DNA from: Sepioteuthis lessoniana
Taxonomy: Eukaryota > Mollusca > Cephalopoda > Myopsida > Loliginidae
DNA: 64,000 nt
Assembly (NCBI GenBank): GCA_963585895.1
Contig: OY757939.1
Location: 36,994,332 to 37,058,331, forward strand
Direction of reading: 5' to 3'
Shown: piece by piece, positions 11,045-21,831 of the stretch
How positions within the stretch are numbered: position 1 is the stretch's first letter
How the letters are laid out: each line of letters begins with the position of its first letter
Notes under the pieces: generated by a model
Databases searched by the model: none
What the model was told of the DNA's origin: nothing
What the model saw: the letters and a program-made list of their open reading frames with translations, nothing else
Translations under genes and position numbers: made by a program

Positions 11045-11945
11045 CGTGGTACCTTTAATAAGTTTCCAGACTTTTTTTGTACAGGCATTTAAAAATGTTG
11101 TAATCTCTTGAAAATTCAGTATGTTATTGCTACACATCTTATGAGATGACTGACCAATTTTTATGATTCCAGGTTCAAATGAACAGTTACAGCAGGAATT
11201 GGAATACACCCTACTAAAGTCTGATTGTCACAGCTGGGGAATTTCAAAATTGCAATCTGACATTTTAGAAGAACGATATGCAATAAAATTGTGTTTTAAA
11301 CTTATAAAAAATGCCACAGAAACGTATGGAATGCTTCAAACTGCTTTTCGACCATCTTCCATGAATCGAGCATCAGTTTCTGAGTAGCATAAGATATTCA
11401 AGGAAGGCAGGGAGTCTGTGAGGGATTATGAGAGGTGTGGGAGGAGTAAGGAAGTCAATACACCAGAGTTGATTGGCCAAAGGGTTAGGTTTAGGGTTAC
11501 TATGTTGAGCTTTTAAGGGAGTTCAGGAAGAGATTCCTAGGGAAGAGGCCAGCACTCTTCAAATCAGGTCAGTCGCATTTCCAGCAGAACAATGCACCAG
11601 TCCGCAACTCCATCGTTGTCATAGACTATTTGACCCAGATGGGCATCAAGACAGTTCCTCAGCCTCCCAATAGTCCAGACCTTGGTCCCTGTGACTTTTG
11701 GTAATTCCCTCAGCTCAGAGGCTGTCGTTATGAGACAATTGAGGAGATGAAAGAGGCTGTGACGAGGTTCCTTGACACACTCACACAAGAGGACTTCCCT
11801 GGGGCGTTCCAGAAGTTGTTGGCACGGTACAACAAGTGCATTGCAGCCGGAGGAGATTATTTCGAAGGGGACTAGAGTTTATGTGAGTACTATCAATAAA
11901 AGTGTCCATACGAAAAAAATCTGGAAACTTATTTAATGATCCTCG
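11045..11945 (+). mobile_element. Mariner copy 1, internally deleted, with intact ends
   Basis: A ~28-bp TIR (cgtggtacctttaataag on the left; the right end is its inverse, closing at cctcg) is bounded by TA on both sides (11043-11044 and 11946-11947). Inside are an N-terminal transposase part (NEQLQQELEYTLLK, CHSWGIS, ERYAIK.CFKL, ETYGMLQTAF, RASVSE then a stop) and a C-terminal part (NAPVRNSI, SPDLGPCDFW, TQEDFPGAF, AAGGDYFEGD). In the C-terminal block the spacing between the DNAP-type aspartate position and PCD fits DD34D, but the first Asp is here Asn (QNNAP). The central part with the first catalytic Asp is deleted and the frame is broken, so it cannot encode active transposase. The two halves meet near 11480-11505 in a ggttaggtttagggtta stretch. 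Confidence 0.85.
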
Positions 11946-11984
11946 TAACATTTGCCTGCATCATAATTGCTTAGCAAAGGAAAC

Positions 11985-12060
11985 CTCCACACTACAATAT
12001 TTTGAAAGGAATCTTAAAACACTACAATATTTAGAAAGGAAGCTTATACACTACTGTTGC
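11985..12060. repeat. Two units of the 29-bp minisatellite
   Basis: cactacaatattttgaaagg and a second copy, just right of mariner copy 1. Confidence 0.7.
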
Positions 12061-12126
12061 ATCTGCGGGTGTCGAAACACCATAACTAATAATATGTCAT
12101 ACAGGAGATCTAATCCCAAGACGAAT

Positions 12127-12489
12127 ATGGTGTGTGTGTGTGTGTGTAACACATTGATGACAGACATAGTGGAAAAATGAATAGAGTACTCACAGTTGAC
12201 TTGACTAGAACATTTATTTACAAGGACAAACACATTTGGATGGTACACAATTCATTTATCAATGGGTTGAACTGTGTGTCACAGCTCCCTCGGGAAAAGG
12301 TAAATTAATTCCACATTTGTTTTCCCGGATTTGAAGTCATCCTTCATTCACGCTGCCACCCGTAATCTCGTCCTGTTCTCGCATATTCACACGAAAACTC
12401 ATATAACAGTAGGGGTCAAAGGGGAGGAGGTAACTCCGCCTGAAATAGAAAAGAGTTTATCTCCCTTTGGCCGTTAGATCGTATTAACA
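12127..12489. other. (GT)n then unassigned sequence
   Basis: A short (GT)n tract (12127-12148) is followed by ~340 bp with no family match or credible frame. Confidence 0.35.
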
Positions 12490-13075
12490 ACTACAATATT
12501 TTGAAAGGAAGCATATACACTACAATATTATGAAATGAAGCTTATACACCACAATATTTTGAAATGTAGCTTACACACTGCAATATTTTGAAAGGAATCT
12601 TAAAACATTACAATATTTAGAAAGGAAGCTTATACTCTACAATATTTTGAAAAACAACTGAACATACAATATTTTAAACTTCAGTGAAATGCCACTTGTT
12701 AAAGCTGGCGTGAAAAAGTTGTATAGAATACACATTTTTTAAGCCTTAAAATAATCAATCCCCAAAACATACATAAGAATATTCTAGCTTACCCACTACA
12801 ATATTTTGAAAGGAATCTTAAAACACTACAATATTTTGAAAGGAAGCTTACACACTACAACATTTTGAAAGGAAGCTTATACAATACAATATTTTGAAAG
12901 GAAGCTTATACACTACAATATTTTGAAAGGAATCTTAAAAACACTACAATATTTTGAAAGGAATCTTAAAACACTACAATATTTTGAAAGGAAGCTGAAA
13001 ACACTACAATATTTTGAAAGGAAGCTGAAAACACTACAATATTTTGAAAAACAACTGAACATACAATATTTTTAA
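12490..13075. repeat. 29-bp minisatellite main array
   Basis: About 15 units of cactacaatattttgaaagg plus aagcttata or aatcttaaaa, in two blocks (12490-12680 and 12795-13070). Confidence 0.85.
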
Positions 13076-13185
13076 CTTTAGTGATATGCCACTTGTTAAA
13101 GCTGGCGTGAAAAAGTTGTATAGAATACACATTTTTTAAGCCTTAAAATGATCAACCCCCAAAACATAGATAAGAACATTCTAGA
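12665..13185. repeat. Direct duplication of ~120 bp flanking the second block
   Basis: 12665-12785 and 13064-13185 are close copies (shared gccacttgttaaagctggcg and attttttaagccttaaaat). The higher-order unit is therefore array plus this segment, repeated once. Confidence 0.75.
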
Positions 13186-14440
13186 AATTTTGGATCAAAA
13201 TCGCATTAACATTGAAGTTACACTTTTATATTTTTCAACCAATCTGGTAAAAACACAAATGAGAACATTCTAGAAAATTTGGTTCAGAAACTTATTAACA
13301 GAAAAATATTTACGCTCCAAAATAAATAAGAAATTATTTCGGATTTCGATTGGTCATGATATGTCCGCGTGCTTGAATTTTTGGACCCGCCATAAAACTG
13401 AACAAAATCCTATTTTTGATTCACTTTAGTTCCCCCCAAAGTATAAATAACGAAGAATCTAATTAACTAAGGATTCCACTACCAGACAAAGAGAGAGGCA
13501 AGGACGACTGACAACAGATAACATCACATAAGATACAGAGCGAAGTAGTATGCGCCGTTCTTTTGCCAACGACCGGAACGTTCATAAACCACTAAGAAAA
13601 AACGCACGTGTGGACTTAAGAAAAAAAAAAGGCCCATACTTACGTTCACTCACATATATACACACACGCATACACATGTATGCAAGTAAAGTAAATTTTT
13701 TATCCTTTTTACTTCGGCCAACTATGGACAAATTGATTTAATAGAGTTTCCCAACAGGTACCAACGCACACACGGGCGAACAAGTCATTTTTTATTGAAC
13801 TGGTCATAGCTGTGTTTTCTACATACACACACACGCACATAAAATGAACATTGTATTTTAATTGTTTTTATCATGTGTGTTATTATGATTATTAAATTGC
13901 TTGTTTTTTAAATATTTGTTGTTGTCACATTCCATTTATTTACGTGCTTGTAAAATTTCTGTTGTATTTGTGGAAACGAAACCTGAAAGTAAATCCCGTA
14001 AACTACGGAAGGTACTTAGTCCTCCACAGCTGTAAAGCGAGGACTACTTTGATAACCACAATGTTAATTTCACCTAATTTGAGGGCACACAAAAAAAAAG
14101 AATGAAAATTTTAGTCTTAAAAAGAAAAATTGGTGTAAACAATTTATAAACAGGAATTTTATTGCAACAATTAAACATTACTCTTCATCAACGGTTGGAT
14201 AATTTCATCTAAAAATAATTCAACACAAAGAAAATTAATATCAAGATGATTTTTTTCCGAATTGAGTAAAATTATTTTAAAATTATTATCTTTTCAAAAA
14301 ATAATTGCACAACTTTTTTCGGTGTGTAAACGTAAAAAAGCATTTGAAAAATGAAACAAATTTTAGAAATAAAACAAGGAGATGAAAATTTAAAGAAAGA
14401 AATATTCACCAAATCAGCTTTTTGTTTTTAAATATTCCAA
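13186..14440. other. 1.25 kb of unassigned AT-rich sequence
   Basis: No gene or recognised element was seen. Small features are an A10 tract near 13622 and CA-rich patches near 13660 and 13825. Confidence 0.3.
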
Positions 14441-14449
14441 AAACGATAC

Positions 14450-14670
14450 TGAGTGTTCGCCAGTGGTCCGGAAGAATGAGGTTCAATCTTTGGTCGAGTC
14501 ATACCAAAGACTCAAAAATGGTACTTGATGTCTCCTTTCTCAACACTCAGCATTATAAGGTACATGTCCATGGTAAGGGGAGCAACCCAAAGAAAGGAGT
14601 AGAGTCTTCCCCTACATCTCGGTGTAATAGCTATTGAAAAGCCGCCCTCGACTACGATCGGCCAACTTAT
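14450..14670 (+). mobile_element. SINE C, 5' slightly truncated
   Basis: gagtgttcgccagtggtccg, then ggttcaatctttgg (B-box position), caaagactcaaaaatggtac, and ending gatcggccaactta. Confidence 0.75.
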
Positions 14671-14734
14671 GAAACATAAAATGACGATGTACGGAGTGTC
14701 TTCATAAATAATGCTCTACAGTAGTCATCTTATC

Positions 14735-14930
14735 GACCAAGGCTTAGAATACGTTGATTAAACCTCTGCAGAGTGGTATGATATCCCCGAACGAGACTTC
14801 CTGATGTGACACTAAACCATATGATGACGAGACTCCAGTTCTGGAGATAAAGGGAGTGCATAGTAAGTAGATTCAAAGCTCCACCCACGGGGAGATCAGA
14901 TCGTTGTTTCACTGCCCCCCGAAATAAATC
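14735..14930 (+). mobile_element. SINE E head portion
   Basis: ttagaatacgttgattaaac, tgtgacactaaaccatatga and gactccagttctggagata match the E head; the tail is missing. Confidence 0.55.
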
Positions 14931-15004
14931 ATTAAGTTACAATTTGACGTGGAAAGAGCATTTTTAACGGAATCACGCTAACAAAAAACTCGCTCTAATA
15001 TGTT

Positions 15005-15095
15005 GTAATTTACTAATCTTTTTACTTAGATGTGGCACAAGGCCATATAAAAGGGGCATTCACAGGCGAACGTTTGCTAGTCTAGCTTGTTAACC
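15005..15095 (-). mobile_element. SINE F fragment
   Basis: aatttactaatctttttact, then tagatgtggcacaaggccat, is shared with 15300-15352 and with the precisely bounded copy at 41273-41368. Confidence 0.5.
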
Positions 15096-15112
15096 ATTAA
15101 AACACCCCAGTT

Positions 15113-15282
15113 TTATTCTCCCTCCAGCTATGGGTAAATAGTAGGACAGACTAGGTTCTTCAGCCTTGGTGAGGCAACTAGTCTAGGAGAAGGAAAACTC
15201 TGACTTCAAACCTGTTAAACTCCGCTTAAAGAAATTGACCTTGTGTCATATCCTGTCCGAGCGGAGGGGTTGGGTAAATATG
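15113..15282 (+). mobile_element. SINE A, 5'-truncated, with 17-bp target-site duplication
   Basis: Only the 3' 170 bp of SINE A is present (ctccctccagctatgggtaa to ggttgggtaaatatg). It is flanked by identical attaaaacaccccagtt at 15096-15112 and 15283-15299. 5' truncation with a TSD is the signature of target-primed reverse transcription. Confidence 0.85.
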
Positions 15283-15299
15283 ATTAAAACACCCCAGTT

Positions 15300-15352
15300 A
15301 TCCTAATTTACTAATCTTTTTGCTTAGATGTGGCTCAAGGCCGTATGAATGT
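15300..15352 (-). mobile_element. SINE F fragment
   Basis: taatttactaatctttttgc and tagatgtggctcaaggccgt; a second partial F copy. Confidence 0.45.
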
Positions 15353-16040
15353 GTTGTATTTTGGCCTTCGACCCGGCCAAAAATGCCATTCCAAGGTGAT
15401 ACACCGGAAGGAGGTGACACATTCTAATGGCAGTTATGAGAGGAAATCGCGTGGGCGGAAATTGGCTGACGAAATAGGACGAGGTAAAAAAATTCCCATG
15501 GTACACTCATAGACTGATGCACCGGAAGAGAGTGACCTGTGAATTGCATGACAGTTATTTCCGCTTGATGACGATAAAACATGCGATTTAAAAGATCGAG
15601 TAGGTGACTGAGTGGGCGTTAAACTATTATATAGCTCAGTCAAGACAGAAGTCAAGACAGTTGCAGTTAGAGATCGGACGGAGTTATAGACGAGATGTGG
15701 TAAGGAAAGCCACACCAGGCCGAAGGGGCTCGGGGCCCCCGATTGAGTTGGGGTCCAGAGAAGTTGCTGATTAGATGCAGTAAAGAAAGCCATCACTCAG
15801 CAGAGTGGGCCCCTGGGCCTCCGGTTGAGCAGTGCTGGAGAACGAGAAAGACACAACGCTGACGGCCATAAGAGTGGGGTCAAAATATTACAGTTTATGT
15901 TCGGTCTCAAGCTCCCTCTCACAGTAAACCCCCACACAACCCTTTCGAACCCTTACAAATAAAGTGAGAGGTACATATATTTATGAAGAAGTCTTCGCCC
16001 GTCTTTCTTCTTTGTTGTGTTGTTATGATTATGACAATAT
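15353..16040 (+). mobile_element. Possible solo LTR (GC-richer segment)
   Basis: This segment is more GC-rich than its surroundings. It has a TATA-like motif at 15628-15633, a tandem agtcaagacag pair just after it, and an AATAAA at 15958-15963, about 330 bp apart, as in an LTR with U3-R-U5. I could not fix TG/CA ends, a TSD or neighbouring gag-pol. Open frames on both strands look incidental. It could be another kind of repeat or unique sequence. Confidence 0.25.
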
Positions 16041-16680
16041 AACAAATGGACCATCCAATTAAACTCGAACTCACTCGTGAGAAATTGTTAGTCTTGCTTG
16101 ATACCCGAGACGCCCTTCACGCTATGATATGTGGTTTTTGATGATATAGTTTTATATTTACAAAAATCCGATCAAGTTAATATAGTATTTTGATATGACG
16201 TTGAAACTGGTGTCACGAGAAACGGAGTTTGGATTCTTTAGCAATTCCATAGTGGCTCTTGTTCCAGACATTTTTGAAAATTGGTAAGTCTAAGAGGATT
16301 TCTACATATTCTGAATTTTGTCTTTTCGGAAAAAAAAACACCTTTTTAAAATTTTGTTTCTATCTTCTTTTTTTGTTTTCGTTGGAAAGTTGTTTTGAAG
16401 TTGAAACTTTCATCGAGAAATAATTTGGTAAATTTTTTGTTTGCAAATTCATCATCGAAATTGTGCAGCAATTTTTAAAACGGCTTTCGAGATAAGGTAT
16501 AAGCTAATTTAAGACAAAAAAAATCCAATAATTTTTAGATATTTCCTAATTTTTTAAAATGAAATTTGTACTAATTTATTTTTTGGCTATCAAAGAATTC
16601 TTTACGTTTTATAACTAGATTTTAAGGTGTCATCAATTAAAAATACTTATTTTTCATGATAAAAGCAGTGAAATATTTTC
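16041..16680. other. AT-rich sequence, nothing recognised
   Basis: Homopolymer-rich sequence with no coding frame or repeat family match. Confidence 0.3.
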
Positions 16681-16722
16681 TGTATATATTTTCTGGAAAT
16701 ATCATAAAACCGCCGAGAGAGC

Positions 16723-16728
<6 letters not shown>

Positions 16729-16766
<38 letters not shown>
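16729..16766. repeat. (TA)n microsatellite
   Basis: About 19 TA units, 70 bp before a PLE endonuclease relic. Confidence 0.95.
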
Positions 16767-16769
<3 letters not shown>

Positions 16770-16832
16770 GCCCCCTTAGGGGTAAATGTCAATACGAAAG
16801 TGTCGTATATAAGGTAGAATGCTATCAAAAAT

Positions 16833-17165
16833 AATAAGAAAGTGTATATTGGATCTACTCAAGATATTTTGAAAAAAAGATTTTATAACCATAAATGTAT
16901 TTTCATCCTTGAGACATATAAGAATAGTACTAGTTTATCGAAATATATTTGGGAGATCAAAACAAAATTAGTCATAGGCCCGATACTGAAATTGGAAATT
17001 ATAAAAAAAATGTAAATTCAAGGCGGATGATAAATTTTACTAATTGTGGATGGAGGAGAATTGAAGTATTATTTTTAATAATAACCAGAAAGAATTACTT
17101 AATCACAGATCCGAAGTGATTAACATTTGTAAACATAGAAAGAATTGTTTGATTGGTGGGTAGAT
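16833..17165 (+). pseudogene. PLE GIY-YIG endonuclease relic
   Basis: An open stretch of 60 codons (16833-17015) reads NKKVYIGSTQDILKKRFYNH, then KNSTSLSKYIWEIK. This is the YIG motif followed by the catalytic-Arg helix (KKRFYNH) and the NSTxLSKYIWE motif of GIY-YIG domains in some Penelope-like elements. A stop follows. The domain end (ELLNHRSEVINICKHRKN) is readable in another frame near 17095-17150. The reverse-transcriptase part is missing upstream, where a (TA)n tract lies. The family role is cutting target DNA during retrotransposition; this copy is dead. Confidence 0.7.
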
Positions 17166-17755
17166 CTTTTTTCCTGAGTGATTTTAATCAATATAACGTA
17201 TATTTATGCAGCTTTTATTTGTTTGTGTGGATTTTTTAATCAATAAAATGTAGTTTGGCCTAACCTCTTTGGTCAGCTTCATCCCGATGATCCGGAAAGC
17301 TGAAACCTAAGTAGATTTCGTCTGACCCATTAGGTACTTATATTAATATTTGCTCTATCTTGTATCGAGGATTTTCTTCGTTCACTTAGTCCTCTATCAG
17401 AGTTTTTTTTTTCTTTTGGCTAGACATTACGATATTCTCTGATTTTTTCCAGACAATACATATGTTTTTAGTCTTTTCTTTTTTATGGAAGTTATTTCCC
17501 AAATATCAATTTGTGTATTTGTTTATTCACAAATTGAATCATTTGTTGTTTTTTTTCACTCCGCCAGAGTTAAAGTTAGGGATTAATCTAAAACATAAAT
17601 CCATCTGATGAACAGGAAAAAGCGAAATGAATTTATAATAGAATGCAATCGCTTATTTTCTTGTATTTTAACATGTATATATTTGCTCTGTAGTTATATT
17701 TTGTATTAAATAATCGTGCATTGAGCACGCATTTTTTTTTATAGTTGCAGTCCTT
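17166..17755. other. Probable PLE 3' flank, then unassigned sequence
   Basis: A cccgatgatccgg..gctgaaacc motif at 17283-17307 resembles the ctgatgatgg..ccgaaac motif of other PLE ends here, but without a clear stem. The rest is AT-rich and unassigned. Confidence 0.3.
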
Positions 17756-17758
17756 ATG

Positions 17759-17792
<34 letters not shown>
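17756..17792. repeat. (CA)n(TA)n microsatellite
   Basis: About 12 CA then 6 TA units. Confidence 0.95.
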
Positions 17793-18004
17793 ATAATCCA
17801 CAGACAGACTATTTCGTTTTATCACAACTCCTCAGTGTGGCTAAACACGTAGGGCGCTTGAAGTTAGGATCGAAATCCGCCCAAGGTTACGTTAGACTTA
17901 GTATGATACCTCTCAGCAAACAAGCGAACCACGTCAGCTCAGGAATTATAAGGGATTAAATAGTAGCTTTTGTTTTGTTTATATTTGTACCTTACCGGAT
18001 ACCA

Positions 18005-18065
<61 letters not shown>

Positions 18066-18289
18066 AGCAATGCTTTTTAGAGCGTATTCGTGGTTAAAAT
18101 TAATAAAATATTTTACAAACGATTAAAATATTTTAAAATTCTAAAAAAGACATATCTCTTCAGTGAATTGTTGTCGTGATATTTAAGTCAATATCTGAGG
18201 AAACCAAATTTTAGACAATGACCAACAAAAAGCAAGGAGGAGGGGAGGAAATTTGAGAAAAAATCAAGAAAAATTTTTAAAAAATGACC
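17793..18289. other. Unassigned sequence around a (TA)n tract
   Basis: Contains a ~28-unit (TA)n tract at 18006-18061. The frame at 17756-17959 has no recognisable product. Confidence 0.35.
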
Positions 18290-18325
18290 GTAAGCTGGCA
18301 GAGTTAGCCAACTCTGCCAGCTTAC
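18290..18325. repeat. Perfect 16-bp hairpin
   Basis: gtaagctggcagagtt, loop agcc, then the exact inverse; pairing extends further with one mismatch. The arm resembles the first bases of cephalopod tRNA-derived SINEs as I remember them, which would make this two heads facing each other. It could also be a short MITE remnant. Confidence 0.85.
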
Positions 18326-18361
18326 AGTAATTTCTTTTGCTTAAACTTTGTACGTAACCCA

Positions 18362-18362
<1 letters not shown>

Positions 18363-18422
<60 letters not shown>
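18363..18422. repeat. (TA)n microsatellite
   Basis: About 30 TA units directly before a PLE fragment. Confidence 0.95.
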
Positions 18423-18424
<2 letters not shown>

Positions 18425-18427
<3 letters not shown>

Positions 18428-18915
18428 CATTTATCTCAGGCTACTTTGGCTTGGTGATATCAGTGATCGTTTTGCTAATCAGATCTCTGCTTGCGTACGA
18501 AAGTGTTACTTTTCTTCCAATTTGCATGTTGTCTTTCCTATACGTACTGTTTTGCCATCTTATCGGAAAGATGTATCCACCCCCGCAACGTAGCAGTGTT
18601 TTAATATATTCTTTTAGATGTGTTTGCGGGTTGCAATACATCGCGAGAACAAATCAACGATTGGACGCAAGAATTAAACATGTGCCTACGAAAATACGGC
18701 TAGGAAACTACTTTGCTGACCATATTAACAATACATATTCTATTGCTGAACATCTAATAAATAACCGTGATTGTGACTCGCCCTACAGTGCGGAGCTGTT
18801 TACTATTCTAAGTAGGTCCCACTTGGATTTCCATCTCAAAGTGTTTGAGACCATTCATATTTTGACCAATAAACCGTCCCTCTGTAAACAGAGGGAATGT
18901 TTATTTGAGTCTTAA
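18425..18915 (+). pseudogene. PLE relic: end of reverse transcriptase plus GIY-YIG domain
   Basis: The first part reads GDISDRFANQISACVRKCYF and VVFPIRTVLPSYRKD in one frame, a region typical of the RT C-terminus and linker of a PLE family. After a frameshift near 18580 it continues RSSVLIYSFRCVCGLQYIAR, NQRLDARIKHV, SIAEHLINNRDC and TNKPSLCKQRECLFES, ending at a stop. This is a GIY-YIG domain with the Cys pair RCVC. The YIG glycine is Ala here (YIA), and the frameshift breaks the protein. The element is 5'-truncated at a (TA)n tract and its 3' flank also runs into (TA)n(TG)n. Confidence 0.8.
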
Positions 18916-19071
18916 TTTGATTACCATTTAGCATTCCCCCCACAGCCGTTTTTTCCTAACATTACATAGTCTGTTTCCTCTTTTTGCGTCTTAATATCTG
19001 ATAGGACCAAAACCGGTTAGTTGTTCATTTTTATTTTTTACCATGATTAAATTTGGTCTTTTTTATTAGCA

Positions 19072-19073
19072 TA

Positions 19074-19132
<59 letters not shown>
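19072..19132. repeat. (TA)n(TG)n compound microsatellite
   Basis: About 14 TA then 16 TG units, 160 bp past the PLE stop codon. Confidence 0.95.
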
Positions 19133-19133
<1 letters not shown>

Positions 19134-19799
19134 TCTAAAACAAGGAATTGCAGAGAAGTAATTTCATTCGATTCTGACTCGGCTATTTAGAAAACTTCCA
19201 TAATCAAAATTTTCTTTAAATTGCTAATATTTTGTCGTCAAAGTTGATTTCCCATATGAGTATTTAGTAAACGAATAATTCTATTGTCAGAAGCAAAAAT
19301 CCAAATCAACTGTGAGTATTCATTTCATTTAGTTTGATACTCCCATGTGCTATTAATACTCCTCCAAAGTCTGGTTTTACATGTCATTTAAATTTTTTTA
19401 AGTGTGTGTCAAAATTCTTATAAATATTAAATTCTTTCCAACATATGGCTATTTAGAGGTCATAAATTGATTCCTGGTGAAATATTCGTTTACAAGCAAG
19501 TGGTCATAAATTTGGTTTATGATATTTTTTGACAAATTTGTAAAGTTCAATCGAAATGTCCACGAAATGGCCAATTTAGCTCATTGTGCATTGTAGGCTG
19601 AGGTAAAGTTACATTTGGTGCAACTTGGCAACCAATTTTTATATTGACTCCAAGAATACTAGAAGAAAATCATCTGCCAATATCTCGACTCACAGACAAC
19701 AAGGTCAGCAAAGGCAATAAAGATGTCTAGCATATATAATTACCAACCGATCTGCATGAAGAGAATGTGACACAAAGTAAATTTTTTAAGTGATGTTTA
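19133..19799. other. Unassigned AT-rich sequence
   Basis: No gene and no family match seen in ~670 bp. Confidence 0.3.
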
Positions 19800-20000
19800 A
19801 CAGATTTGAATTCAGCGTTTTTCTTCTCCTAGGCCAGTTGCCATATCAAGGTTAAAGTGCCCAGTCAACCATGCAATTTACTCATAGCTCATGAAAGAAT
19901 TATTAAGATTAATACTTTTGCCCAGGGCAATTTGAAATACAAACTGCCTTGTCCAGGATTTGAACTCCTTTAGCCTATTCTATTTCCTACTACGATAACC
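19800..20000 (-). mobile_element. SINE A, degraded
   Basis: The plus strand reads gatttgaattcagcg..cttctcctaggccagttgcc, then tgtccaggatttgaactcct and tacgataacc, the reverse of the A family with several indels. Confidence 0.6.
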
Positions 20001-20044
20001 ATATTTCACTAAATGCTCCTGTATTTAGCATAGAAACTCACCCT

Positions 20045-20275
20045 TTAAAGGGTGGTGTAATGGTTAAAGCCGTAGAATGCAGAATCCTAGCAAGCGAGTT
20101 CGAACTCCAATCGCGTTCACTTTCGGGCAAAGCTCCATTGGAAAGGTATGAACCCCTTATCCTCCCAGCTAAGGGTTAAATAGTACCACTACTGTTCTTC
20201 TAGGAGAATGGCTTTGGCATTAAATAACCTACAAAGGTTGATATGCCATTAAACAAAGAATCCAAACCAAACCCT
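20045..20275 (+). mobile_element. SINE B, full length
   Basis: A box gtggtgtaatggttaaagc, B box gcgagttcgaactcc, then gtatgaaccccttatcctcc, gtaccactactgttcttcta, and tail hairpin ggcattaaataacc..ggttgatatgcc. One of the cleanest B copies. Confidence 0.85.
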
Positions 20276-20867
20276 TTGAACTGTTATTTTGAGTGTAGAA
20301 CAATCACTGCCAAAGCAGTTAAACTCCCCGAGTAGTTTATGGGTGTGAATTCTTTTTAAATATCTTGACAAGTAGTCCCAGAAAAGATCGAAGGAGTATT
20401 AGGATGGATTCATTAAAATGATTATTTAACCCACAAACAGAAAAGGCCATTAGAGGTAATAAAATTGTCTAACATAGTTCGAGGTTCATTCTTCAAATAT
20501 CTGTGAATGCCATTGATGGTGGAAGGAAAATTCTGTCGCTTCAATAATATCTCAGATACAATTACCAGTTCATCATAATATAGTTTGTCGCTATTGTTGA
20601 AATAATGAGACAAGTGAATTGTGATAAAATAAAATAAAATGAAGATGAAAAAAATAGTAATAAAGTCGAAAATATAAATGCTAACCAAAGATAATCTTAC
20701 TCCCAGTATTTATCTGTCAGCTTGTCAAATTCAACTTCGAAACATTGGTTCAACATCAGACATGTCTCCTAACTTTTCAATCAGCTCAATTTAAAATGGT
20801 CTCACGTTAAGTATCCCTGATATAGCATAAGACTTACTTCCGGATTATTTCTGGAAAAGATTGCCTG
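20276..20867. other. Mostly unassigned, holding a weak exon candidate
   Basis: No repeat family is recognised. The minus-strand segment 20422-20590 is listed separately. Confidence 0.3.
20422..20590 (-). CDS. Weak candidate terminal exon, product unknown
   Basis: On the minus strand a long T/C-rich tract ends in caacaatag at 20591, like a 3' splice site. It is followed by 56 open codons (DKLYYDELVIVSEILLKRQ, then NFPSTINGIHRYLKNEPR, then TMLDNFITSNGLFCLWVK) and a TAA stop. The amino acid mix is protein-like. In AT-rich DNA a frame of this length can occur by chance, and I recognise no family. The same frame stays open upstream through hydrophobic residues encoded by the pyrimidine tract. Confidence 0.22.
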
Positions 20868-21123
20868 GGACTAGAGAATACACCGACTGCATCTCTGTGG
20901 AGGGATAAGACTCCTCCCAACGATTGTCTTGAATATGACACTAAACCATCTGATGGTCAGGCTCCAGTAATGCCGGAGCTTTGGGGAATGCAGAGTACCC
21001 CTTTATTGCCATTGCTCTCAGGTCCACTCTGGTCCGAAGTGGTACCACCTGATCGGGTCCCATCTATGGGTCGAATAGAACTAAACTGTGTACTTATGCT
21101 AAACAGAATAGTTTGAAATAGAA

Positions 21124-21189
<66 letters not shown>

Positions 21190-21240
21190 GATTTGGCATT
21201 AAATAACCTTCATTGATTGATATGACATAAAACCAAACCT
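20868..21240 (+). mobile_element. SINE D with (TA)n inside its tail region
   Basis: Head gagaatacaccgactgcatc, then gaatatgacactaaaccatc, gtaatgccggagctttgggg and gggtcccatctatgggtc, then a ~30-unit (TA)n (21125-21184), then tail ggcattaaataacctt..ttgatatgacat. The usual tandem gaaatagaactg region is shortened around the microsatellite. Confidence 0.8.
21125..21184. repeat. (TA)n microsatellite
   Basis: About 30 uninterrupted TA units within SINE D. Confidence 0.95.
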
Positions 21241-21255
21241 AAGCAAACCAAAAGA

Positions 21256-21831
21256 TCGGCTCTTGGTTGGTTGGTTGGTTGGTTGGGCTTTATGGCATAT
21301 CAACCTTTCTATGTTATTTAATGCCAAATCTATTTTTAAGCTAATAATCAATTCTATTTCAAACAATTCAGTTTACCATGAGTACACAGTTTAATTTCTA
21401 TTTCAAGCTATTCAGTTTATTGAAACAGTTATTATTCAGCTAATTCAGTTTAGTATAAATATAGATTTTGATTACACACAGTTAAATGTCAAAACAGTTC
21501 TCTATTAAACAGTCAGTTTAGTGTAAATACAGTTTTAATGTCAAAAACAGTCCTATTTCAAACAATTCAGTTTAGCATAAGTACGAAGTTTAGTTCTATT
21601 CAAACCATAGATAGTGCCCTATCAAGTGCTACCATCCCGGGCCAGGGGGGAACTTTGGAGCAATGGCAATGAAGGGGTGCTTCGCATTCCTCAAAGCCCC
21701 AGCATCACTGGAACGTCCCCATTAAATTGTTTTGTGTCATATCCAGGAATCTTGTTGTCGGGGTGGGGCTCTTACTCCTCTGCAGAGATGCAGTCGGTGT
21801 ATTCTACAGCCCAAGCCGACTAGGCAAGATC
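21256..21831 (-). mobile_element. SINE D, full length, inverted to its neighbour
   Basis: Reading left to right: ttggttggttggttggttgg, tail hairpin, three ttctatttcaaacaattcag-type internal repeats, and the head complement ending ccgactaggc. It lies tail-to-tail with the copy at 20868-21240. Frames at 21614-21938 are incidental. Confidence 0.85.

Noticed and set aside
15330-15796. Open frames of 60-120 codons on both strands
   Set aside because: No family motif; both strands open over a GC-richer, possibly LTR segment.
17283-17307. Hammerhead-like motif after the 16.8-kb PLE
   Set aside because: Core-like cccgatga and gaaac are present, but no stem II could be formed.
18451-18641. Separate frames on both strands near 18.5 kb
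   Set aside because: The minus-strand frame is a shadow, and the start of the plus-strand frame is out of phase with the PLE reading before the frameshift.
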